In this document: piece by piece, positions 1 through 5,317 of the stretch
Position numbering within the stretch: position 1 is the stretch's first letter
How the letters are laid out: the number at the start of each line of letters is the position of its first letter
Assembly: GCA_947057405.1 (NCBI GenBank)
Contig: CAMSEJ010000187.1
Coordinates: forward strand, 1-5,317
Length of the DNA: 5,317 nt
Direction of reading: 5' to 3'
From: an uncultured Roseburia sp.
GTDB taxonomy: Bacteria; Bacillota; Clostridia; Lachnospirales; Lachnospiraceae
Notes under the pieces: generated by a model
Databases searched by the model: none
The model's input: the letters and a program-made list of their open reading frames with translations, nothing else
Told to the model about the DNA's origin: nothing
Position numbers and translations under genes: made by a program

Positions 1-2025
1 GTGCTGAATACGGAATGGGATTTAAAAGACCGTGCGTATCTTTCAAAGGATCAGCTCCGGTGGCTGAAGGAAAAGCTGGCGGAAAACGAAAACAGCGGGA
101 AGCCTGTATTTTTGTTTTTGCATCAGGCGATGCGCGACACCTATTTTAACAGCAACGACTGGGATATCGGGGTACAGGATCATGAATTAAAGGAGATTCT
201 GCGCGGATATCCGAATGTCATCCTGTTTACCGGGCATATTCACAACGGGCTTGGCGCCTGTGATGTAGTGGAAACGGATTACGGCGCAATGGTTGACGTG
301 CCGGCGTTTTATTCCAATGATTACGGCGACGCGCGGGGGCAGCTCGGATACCATGTGACGGTTTATGAGGATAAGGTGCTGCTTAGCATGTTTGATTACA
401 AAAACAACGTGTTTTTGCCGGAATACAGCCATACGGTTGCGCTAAACGGGGACGGATGGAAACAGAGCAAGGTTCTGGAGGTGAACTTTGACGACAAAAC
501 GGCAGACGATTCGTCCGGAAACGGAAACAACGGGACGGTAGCCGGCTCGCCGGAGTTTGTAAAAGGGATCCGCGGCCGGGCGCTCCGCCTTGTAAACAGC
601 GCCGATACGGCCGGGGCTGCCGTACCGGCGCAGCAGTATGTGGAGTTTGGCAAAGCGGACAGCCTGCGGCTTGGGACGGAGGATTTTTCCGTACTGTTCT
701 GGTATAAGGGAACAGCGGAACAAGGCGGGGATTACAGCATCTTTTCCAACAAAGACTGGGATACCGGCGCAAATCCGGGATTTACGATCGGCGCGTTCGG
801 AGGCGGCAACCGCGGCATGAGCCTGAATTTTACGGCGGCAGACAGCGAGCGGGCGGATACGGAGCGTTATGAAAATGCCCTGGACGGAAACTGGCACATG
901 ATTGCCGCGACGTTTGACCGGGACGGTGAAATGACGCTTTATATCGACGGAACGAAAGCGGGCAGCAGGGAAATCGGCGGACAGCAGGGCAGCATAGACG
1001 TAGACGGGCTGGGCCTGGTGCTCGGCGCGGACGGGAAACTGCAGTATGGCGTAAAGGAGGCGTATATTGACGAGCTGTCCGTTTATCAGGCGCTGCTTGG
1101 GCCGGGAGAGATTGAAAGCATGTACTGCCCGTATACTGTACAGGCAGAGACGGACGGCGCAGAGATCGTATGGCTGTCCGACGGTGAGACGGAACCGGCA
1201 TATGTCCTGGTCAACGGCGGAACGAAGCAGGAGCTTGCGGCCGGTACGAGCCGCATTGCGTTAAACGGCTTACAGCCGGGTACGGAATACCGTGCAGTGG
1301 TTGTAACACGCGAAAAGAGCCATACGGGCAACTACCGGGATGCGTTTGAAATTGTATTCCGGACGGAGCCGCTTACGGCGCCGGAAGCGCAGAAGAACAT
1401 GCTGGCTACGATTTACCATACCTATGCGGGGCTGGATCTGTCCGTTTATACGAAGCAGAGCGCGGATGCGTTAAAAGCGGCGTTGGTGCAGGCGGACGGC
1501 GTACTGCGCCAGGAGATTCTTTCCGAGGAAGAGGTACAGGCCGCGGCAGATGCCGTTTTAAGGGCGGCTGCGCTTTTGACGCCGGATACGGCCGGAATAA
1601 AACAGCAGCTTGCGGACGCAGAAGCGGCCGCGCGCCTGGAAGCGGAAGCGCGCAGAAAGGCAGAGGAAGCCCTTGCACGGGCGAAGGAAGCCGAACAGGC
1701 AGCGCTGGCGGCAAAAGAGGCGGCGGAACGGGAAGCCTTTGCCGCTCGGACGGTTACGCTTCGCTCCGTGAAAAAATCAGGCAAAAAGAACGTAAAGCTT
1801 TCCTGGAAAAAAATAAACGGGGCAGACGGGTACGTGCTCGAATATGCCGCAAACAAGAAGCTGAAAAATCCGGTAAAAGTGACGGTGAACGGAAACGCGG
1901 CACAAAAGACCGTAAAGAAGTTAAAAAGCGGCAGGAGCTATTATTTCCGGATCCGGGCGTACCGCATTACAGACGGGAAAAAGATTTATACCGAATACAG
2001 TGCGAAAAAGCAGGTGAAACTGTAG
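1..2025 (+). CDS. Secreted multidomain metallophosphoesterase (LamG, FIVAR, Fn3), N-terminus missing
   Basis: This is the 3' part of a larger gene: the frame is open from base 1 and the leading gtg is probably an internal Val codon. Numbering from that codon, residues 1-150 are the C-terminal part of a calcineurin-like metallophosphoesterase. They include FLHQ (His41) and the metal-ligand motif GHIH (78-81). The earlier DxH, GDxxD and GNHD blocks and any signal peptide would lie upstream. Residues 155-370 form a LamG/concanavalin-like jelly roll (NWHMIAATFD at 298-307, YIDG at 314-317, YIDELSVY at 355-362). Residues 375-456 resemble Fn3 (LQPGTEYRAVVV). Residues 464-527 look like a FIVAR helical module, 532-583 are an Ala/Glu/Arg-rich coiled coil, and 584-674 are a lysine-rich Fn3 domain. 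The gene ends with TAG and encodes no LPxTG motif or hydrophobic tail. The family hydrolyses phosphoesters; the LamG and FIVAR parts suggest binding to glycans or cell wall outside the cell (inference). The substrate is unknown. Domain classes are fairly sure; the exact role is not. Confidence 0.85.
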   Translation: MLNTEWDLKDRAYLSKDQLRWLKEKLAENENSGKPVFLFLHQAMRDTYFNSNDWDIGVQDHELKEILRGYPNVILFTGHIHNGLGACDVVETDYGAMVDVPAFYSNDYGDARGQLGYHVTVYEDKVLLSMFDYKNNVFLPEYSHTVALNGDGWKQSKVLEVNFDDKTADDSSGNGNNGTVAGSPEFVKGIRGRALRLVNSADTAGAAVPAQQYVEFGKADSLRLGTEDFSVLFWYKGTAEQGGDYSIFSNKDWDTGANPGFTIGAFGGGNRGMSLNFTAADSERADTERYENALDGNWHMIAATFDRDGEMTLYIDGTKAGSREIGGQQGSIDVDGLGLVLGADGKLQYGVKEAYIDELSVYQALLGPGEIESMYCPYTVQAETDGAEIVWLSDGETEPAYVLVNGGTKQELAAGTSRIALNGLQPGTEYRAVVVTREKSHTGNYRDAFEIVFRTEPLTAPEAQKNMLATIYHTYAGLDLSVYTKQSADALKAALVQADGVLRQEILSEEEVQAAADAVLRAAALLTPDTAGIKQQLADAEAAARLEAEARRKAEEALARAKEAEQAALAAKEAAEREAFAARTVTLRSVKKSGKKNVKLSWKKINGADGYVLEYAANKKLKNPVKVTVNGNAAQKTVKKLKSGRSYYFRIRAYRITDGKKIYTEYSAKKQVKL

Positions 2026-2041
2026 GACCGGCAGACGTAAG

Positions 2042-2067
2042 AACGGGGCATCTTAAGATGCCCCGTT
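2042..2067. terminator. Perfect 26-bp palindrome, probable bidirectional terminator
   Basis: The arms AACGGGGCATC and GATGCCCCGTT are perfect 11-base inverted repeats around a central TTAA, so either strand can form a strong GC-rich hairpin with a 4-base loop. It starts 16 bases after the stop of the surface protein gene and overlaps the last codons of the converging small gene. This is where a shared terminator is expected. Neither side has the run of T residues of a classical intrinsic terminator, so efficiency is uncertain. It could instead act mainly as a 3'-end stabilising hairpin, or with Rho. Confidence 0.65.
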
Positions 2068-2304
2068 GGTATTGTCGCTGCCGTTTGAGGCATCCTGGTT
2101 AGACTGCCTGCGCTGTTCCATATAGCGGTACATGGCGAGGTAAATCCAGAGGAGAACCGGAACCAGAATGGTCAGGCCGACAGAAATTTTAAACAGCCGG
2201 AAGGTCTGCGGACTGTCTGTCAGCGCAAGGACCAGTGTGGCAAGGTACAGGCAGATCAAAACAGCGACGCCTGCAAGGGCAATAATACGTTTTGTATGTT
2301 TCAT
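2053..2304 (-). CDS. Small two-helix membrane protein, function unknown
   Basis: The gene encodes 83 residues. A short basic N-terminus (MKHTKR) is followed by a hydrophobic helix at about residues 7-28, a short loop containing DSPQTFRLFK (30-39), a second helix at about 38-58 (VGLTILVPVLLWIYLAMY), and a basic then polar tail (RYMEQRR, then Asn/Ser/Asp-rich to the end). The positive-inside rule predicts both ends in the cytoplasm. The ATG is supported by AAAGGA on the minus strand (complement of plus 2311-2316), with 6 bases between AGGA and the start, and by a near-consensus promoter just upstream. Similar short two-helix proteins of unknown role occur in Lachnospiraceae (from memory, not searched). 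It is transcribed divergently from lepA and convergently with the surface protein gene. No catalytic motif is visible, and I do not assign a function. Promoter, ribosome-binding site and a coherent membrane topology make it a real gene rather than a chance reading frame. Confidence 0.8.
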   Translation of the reverse strand: MKHTKRIIALAGVAVLICLYLATLVLALTDSPQTFRLFKISVGLTILVPVLLWIYLAMYRYMEQRRQSNQDASNGSDNTNGAS

Positions 2305-2342
2305 ATGACATCCTTTCTTTTACCGGAACGGGTTGTTTCTTC

Positions 2343-2371
2343 ATCATACAGAGTATTTGGGAAAACGTCAA
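2343..2371 (-). promoter_or_regulatory. Sigma-A-type promoter of the small membrane protein gene
   Basis: Read on the minus strand, TTGACG (plus 2366-2371) and TATGAT (plus 2343-2348) are separated by exactly 17 bases. Each hexamer differs from consensus at one position. Transcription would start near position 2336, leaving a leader of about 30 bases that contains the AGGA ribosome-binding site before the ATG at 2304. This is the best-matching promoter in the window and suggests substantial basal expression. No measured start site is available. Confidence 0.75.
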
Positions 2372-2379
2372 GATGTTTT
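2362..2379. promoter_or_regulatory. Operator-like inverted repeat over the minus-strand -35 box
   Basis: The arms AAAACGTC and GATGTTTT flank a 2-base AA centre and match at 7 of 8 positions; the remaining pair (2367/2374) would be a G-T wobble. The repeat covers the -35 hexamer of the small membrane protein promoter and lies 20 bases before the -35 of lepA. A dimeric regulator bound here could affect either promoter. No regulator gene is in the window and the motif matches no operator I can name, so this is a candidate only. Confidence 0.3.
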
Positions 2380-2398
2380 GGCAAGTGAAAACATGCTC

Positions 2399-2427
2399 TT
2401 GCGCAATCCCGCAAAAATCCGTATAAT
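2399..2427 (+). promoter_or_regulatory. Sigma-A-type promoter of the lepA-hemW operon
   Basis: A perfect TATAAT at 2422-2427 is preceded, with a 17-base spacer, by TTGCGC at 2399-2404, which keeps the TTG core of the -35 box but not the rest. Transcription would start near 2434, giving a leader of about 40 bases ending in the GGAGG ribosome-binding site. The -35 box lies in a perfect 8-base palindrome (TTGCGCAA, 2399-2406). The weak -35 with a perfect -10 suggests moderate constitutive output, or help from an activator. Confidence 0.65.
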
Positions 2428-2472
2428 AAGTTCCGTAAACATACAGAAAAATCTATCAACCGGAGGAATACC

Positions 2473-4284
2473 ATGGCAGCAGATCAAAGTAAAATCCGCA
2501 ATTTTTGCATCATTGCCCACATCGACCACGGCAAATCGACCCTGGCAGACCGCATTATCGAACATACCGGCCTGCTTACGAGCCGCGAAATGCAGGCGCA
2601 GGTGCTTGACAATATGGACTTGGAGCGCGAACGCGGCATTACCATCAAGTCCCAGGCAGTCCGCATTATTTACAAGGCACAGGACGGGGAGGAATATATT
2701 TTTAACCTGATAGATACCCCGGGCCATGTGGACTTTAACTACGAAGTGTCCAGAAGCCTTGCCGCCTGCGACGGCGCAATTCTTGTCGTAGACGCCGCGC
2801 AGGGCGTGGAAGCGCAGACTCTGGCCAATGTCTATTTAGCGCTTGACCATGACCTGGATATTATGCCTGTTATCAACAAAATCGACCTTCCCAGCGCCCA
2901 GCCCGAACTGGTCATTGAGGAAATCGAAAACGTTATCGGCATTGAAGCCGCAGACGCCCCGCAGATTTCCGCCAAAACCGGGTTAAACGTCGATCAGGTC
3001 TTAGAGCAGATCATCACCAAAATCCCGGCGCCGTCAGGCGATCCGGCGGCGCCGCTTCAGGCGTTGATTTTTGATGCGGTGTATGATCCGTATAAAGGCG
3101 TAATCGTATTCTGCCGTATTATGGAAGGTACGGTCCGGCAGGGCGATCCGATCCGTATGATGGCGACAAAGGCGCAGGATACGGTTGTGGAGGTCGGCTA
3201 TTTCGGAGCCGGGCAGTTTATTCCCTGTGAGGAGCTGACTGCGGGCATGGTCGGCTACATCACGGCAAGCATCAAAAACGTTGCGGACACCCGTGTGGGC
3301 GATACCGTTACAAACGCAGACCGCCCCTGCGAAACGCCGCTGCCCGGCTACAAAAAAGTAAATCCCATGGTTTACTGCGGACTGTACCCGGCGGACAGCG
3401 CCAGATACCCCGAACTGCGGGAGGCGCTGGAAAAGCTGCAGATCAACGACGCGTCCCTGTTTTTTGAACCCGAAACGTCGCTTGCGCTCGGATTTGGCTT
3501 CCGATGCGGCTTTTTGGGGCTGCTGCATCTGGAAATCATACAGGAGCGGCTGGAGCGCGAGTTTAACCTGGATCTTGTCACGACCGCGCCCAGCGTGATT
3601 TACAAGGTGCATAAATCAAACGGCGAAGTCATTGATCTGACGAACCCGTCGAACCTGCCCGATCCTTCGGAGATTGAATATATGGAAGAACCGGTCGTAT
3701 CCGCGGAGATTATGGTGACAAGCGAATACGTGGGGGCCATTATGAAGCTGTGCCAGGAGCGGCGCGGTATTTATATCAGTATGGAATATATGGAAGAAAC
3801 GCGTGCGCTGATCAAGTACGATCTGCCGTTAAACGAAATTATCTACGATTTCTTTGATGCCTTAAAATCCCGTTCGAGGGGCTATGCTTCGTTCGACTAT
3901 GAATTAAAGGGCTATGTACGTTCCGAAATGGTGAAGCTGGATATTCTGATCAATAAAGAAACGGTGGACGCGCTGTCGTTTATCGTCTTTCGGGACAGCG
4001 CATATGAGCGCGGCCGGAAGATGTGTGAAAAGCTTAAGGGAGAAATTCCCAGGCACCTGTTTGAAATTCCCATCCAGGCAGCCGTAGGGGGCAAGGTCAT
4101 TGCCAGGGAAACGGTAAAAGCGATGAGAAAAGACGTGCTTGCCAAGTGCTACGGCGGCGATATCACCCGTAAGAGAAAGCTTCTCGAAAAGCAGAAGGAA
4201 GGCAAGAAGCGGATGCGCCAGGTGGGAAGCGTAGAGATCCCGCAGGAAGCATTTATGAGCGTGTTAAAATTGGATGAGGATTAA
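2473..4284 (+). CDS. lepA: Elongation factor 4 (LepA), ribosomal translational GTPase
   Basis: The gene is complete at 603 residues, the normal family length. The GTPase domain (about 1-185) has every motif: G1 AHIDHGKST (15-23), switch I RGITI (54-58), G3 DTPGH (81-85, with the catalytic His85), G4 NKID (135-138) and G5 SAK (166-168). A beta-barrel domain II follows (about 191-285), then domain III with RCGFLGLLH (344-352), an EF-G domain V-like fold (about 402-485) and the LepA-specific C-terminal domain with CYGGDITRKRKLLEKQKEGK (559-578) and GSVEIPQEAF (585-594). LepA binds the ribosome and hydrolyses GTP. It has been described as a back-translocase and as a factor in initiation and 30S assembly; loss is usually tolerated. 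The ATG is fixed by GGAGG at 2462-2466, 6 bases upstream, and by the family's usual N-terminus. It is the first gene of a two-gene or longer operon with hemW. Aspartate codon choice differs between the GTPase domain and the rest. Confidence 0.98.
   Translation: MAADQSKIRNFCIIAHIDHGKSTLADRIIEHTGLLTSREMQAQVLDNMDLERERGITIKSQAVRIIYKAQDGEEYIFNLIDTPGHVDFNYEVSRSLAACDGAILVVDAAQGVEAQTLANVYLALDHDLDIMPVINKIDLPSAQPELVIEEIENVIGIEAADAPQISAKTGLNVDQVLEQIITKIPAPSGDPAAPLQALIFDAVYDPYKGVIVFCRIMEGTVRQGDPIRMMATKAQDTVVEVGYFGAGQFIPCEELTAGMVGYITASIKNVADTRVGDTVTNADRPCETPLPGYKKVNPMVYCGLYPADSARYPELREALEKLQINDASLFFEPETSLALGFGFRCGFLGLLHLEIIQERLEREFNLDLVTTAPSVIYKVHKSNGEVIDLTNPSNLPDPSEIEYMEEPVVSAEIMVTSEYVGAIMKLCQERRGIYISMEYMEETRALIKYDLPLNEIIYDFFDALKSRSRGYASFDYELKGYVRSEMVKLDILINKETVDALSFIVFRDSAYERGRKMCEKLKGEIPRHLFEIPIQAAVGGKVIARETVKAMRKDVLAKCYGGDITRKRKLLEKQKEGKKRMRQVGSVEIPQEAFMSVLKLDED
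4276..4281 (+). promoter_or_regulatory. hemW ribosome-binding site inside the lepA 3' end
   Basis: GAGGAT, within the last two sense codons of lepA (Glu-Asp), provides a GAGGA core 9 bases before the hemW ATG at 4290. It fixes the hemW start. With the lepA stop codon only 5 bases before the ATG, it implies that ribosomes finishing lepA can help initiate hemW (translational coupling, inferred). Confidence 0.75.
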
Positions 4285-4289
4285 AAATC

Positions 4290-5317
4290 ATGAGAGAGCT
4301 GGAATTGTACGTACACATTCCGTTTTGTATGAAAAAGTGCCTGTACTGCGATTTTTTGTCTGCCCCGGCGGACGAAAAAGAGCAGTTTGCTTATATGGAG
4401 GGCCTGTTGCGTGAAATTGCATATTACGGAACGAGGCTTTCCGACACGGTAATTTCCACCATATACATTGGCGGCGGCACGCCCTCGTGGCTGCAGGAGG
4501 ATTACATTGCCGCGCTGATGCAGGAAATTTTCGGCAGCTTTACGGTTGCGGGCAATGCGGAAATTACCATTGAGTGCAACCCGGGAACTCTGACAAAGCG
4601 CAAGCTGGAAGTTTACCGGGAAAGCGGCATCAACCGTCTGAGCATCGGCCTGCAGTCCATACACGACGAGGAGCTAAAGCTTTTGGGCAGGGTCCATACG
4701 TTTGAACAGTTTCTGCGCAACTATGGACTTGCCAGGGAATGCGGCTTTACCAATATCAATGTGGATTTGATGAACGCGCTGCCCGGGCAGACCGTGGAGG
4801 GGGCGTACCAGTCCCTGGCCAAGGTGATACAGCTTAAGCCGGAGCATATTTCGGCATATTCCCTGATTATTGAAAAGGGGACGCCCTTTTATGATCTGTA
4901 TAAATTTGACGTGGTTAAGCTGGAAGCCGGGATGCCGCCGGAGGATCTGCCGTCGGAGGATACGGCGTACCAGATTGGGAAAATGACACAGGATGTTCTG
5001 GCGCAAAGCGGCTATCTGCGGTATGAAATTTCCAATTATGCCAGGAAAGGATACGCCTGTAAGCATAATATCGGATACTGGCAGAGAAAAGAGTATCTGG
5101 GAGTGGGACTTGGGGCGGCGTCGCTTCTGGACGAGGTGCGTTACGGCAATGTCAGGGATCTGGAGCAGTATATTGAGCTGTCGGGCGACTGCAGCGGCCT
5201 GCGGGAAGAGGAAAACCGGCTTACACGCAACGCCCGGATTGAGGAATATATGTTTTTGGGGCTTCGTATGACGGACGGGATTGAGAAAAACGCTTTTTTC
5301 CATACATTCGGCTTTAC
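4290..5317 (+). CDS. hemW: HemW, radical-SAM haem chaperone (HemN-like), C-terminus cut by window edge
   Basis: The frame is open from ATG 4290 to the end of the window, giving 342 complete codons. HemW proteins are usually about 370-400 residues, so roughly the last 30-60 are missing. The start YVHIPFC leads into the radical-SAM cluster motif CMKKCLYC (Cys13, 17, 20), which binds a 4Fe-4S cluster. Asp-Phe follows where true coproporphyrinogen dehydrogenase HemN has a further cysteine, so this is HemW and not HemN. GGGTP (61-65) is the SAM-binding glycine motif. Also visible are ECNPGTL (95-101), RLSIGLQS (116-123), DLMNALPGQT (159-168), YEISNYA (245-251) and the HNxxYW signature at 259-264, which has been linked to haem binding. 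The product is cytoplasmic and in studied species passes haem to respiratory enzymes. It is often misannotated as oxygen-independent coproporphyrinogen III oxidase. It follows lepA by 5 bases in a conserved Firmicutes arrangement; hrcA-grpE-dnaK may follow outside the window (inference). Confidence 0.95.
   Translation, partial: MRELELYVHIPFCMKKCLYCDFLSAPADEKEQFAYMEGLLREIAYYGTRLSDTVISTIYIGGGTPSWLQEDYIAALMQEIFGSFTVAGNAEITIECNPGTLTKRKLEVYRESGINRLSIGLQSIHDEELKLLGRVHTFEQFLRNYGLARECGFTNINVDLMNALPGQTVEGAYQSLAKVIQLKPEHISAYSLIIEKGTPFYDLYKFDVVKLEAGMPPEDLPSEDTAYQIGKMTQDVLAQSGYLRYEISNYARKGYACKHNIGYWQRKEYLGVGLGAASLLDEVRYGNVRDLEQYIELSGDCSGLREEENRLTRNARIEEYMFLGLRMTDGIEKNAFFHTFGF

Noticed and set aside
1..3. 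GTG at the first base as a true start codon of the phosphoesterase gene
   Set aside because: The protein begins in the middle of a metallophosphoesterase fold, lacks the N-terminal metal motifs and a signal peptide, and no upstream sequence is available to show a ribosome-binding site.
442..897. 151-residue open frame on the minus strand
   Set aside because: It lies wholly within the well-supported phosphoesterase/LamG coding region, has no recognisable domain, and is typical of spurious antisense frames in GC-moderate genes.
2333..2710. 125-residue plus-strand frame overlapping the lepA start
   Set aside because: It covers the promoter region and the first part of lepA in another frame, with no homology and no plausible ribosome-binding site.
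3028..3052. GC-rich repeated GGCGCC units in lepA
   Set aside because: They encode the Pro/Ala-rich linker after the GTPase domain (PAPSGDPAAP); codon bias and a low-complexity linker explain them.
3034..3612. 192-residue open frame on the minus strand
   Set aside because: It is antisense to the conserved lepA coding sequence, with no family resemblance.
4674..5303. 209-residue open frame on the minus strand
   Set aside because: It is antisense to hemW, whose plus-strand frame carries all the family motifs; the minus-strand translation shows no domain.
1..5317. tRNA, rRNA, CRISPR array, insertion sequence or phage attachment site
   Set aside because: Coding sequence fills almost the whole window, and the short intergenic stretches contain no cloverleaf, spaced direct-repeat array, transposase or terminal inverted repeats.

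Overview
The window looks like chromosomal DNA of a Gram-positive anaerobe of the Clostridia, most likely Lachnospiraceae. This is an inference from the lepA-hemW gene pair typical of Firmicutes, strong GGAGG/AGGA ribosome-binding sites, moderate GC content, and a secreted multidomain protein ending in a lysine-rich fibronectin type III (Fn3) module of a style common in that family. No genus-level marker is visible.

Layout from left to right. (1) Positions 1-2025, plus strand: the C-terminal 674 codons of a large surface or secreted protein whose N-terminus lies outside the window. It carries the tail of a calcineurin-like metallophosphoesterase, a LamG-type jelly-roll domain, an Fn3-like domain, a FIVAR-like helical module, an Ala/Glu-rich coiled coil and a final basic Fn3 domain. 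(2) Positions 2026-2067: a short convergent intergenic stretch with a perfect 26-bp palindrome, probably a bidirectional terminator. (3) Positions 2304-2053, minus strand: an 83-residue protein with two predicted membrane helices, whose stop codon lies inside that palindrome. (4) Positions 2305-2472: a divergent regulatory region with two back-to-back sigma-A-type promoters, one for the small membrane protein and one for lepA, plus operator-like inverted repeats. (5) Positions 2473-4284: complete lepA (elongation factor 4). (6) Positions 4290-5317: hemW, a radical-SAM haem chaperone, cut by the right edge of the window.

lepA and hemW form a tight operon with a 5-base gap, and the hemW ribosome-binding site lies within the last codons of lepA. 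In many Firmicutes hrcA-grpE-dnaK-dnaJ follows, but that part is not visible here. The surface phosphoesterase and the small membrane protein are separate transcription units with no evident functional link to lepA-hemW.

I found no convincing new multi-gene system. The points most worth a second look are the domain architecture of the surface protein, the palindrome containing a stop codon, the compact divergent promoter region with its operator-like repeat, and the uncharacterised small membrane protein.
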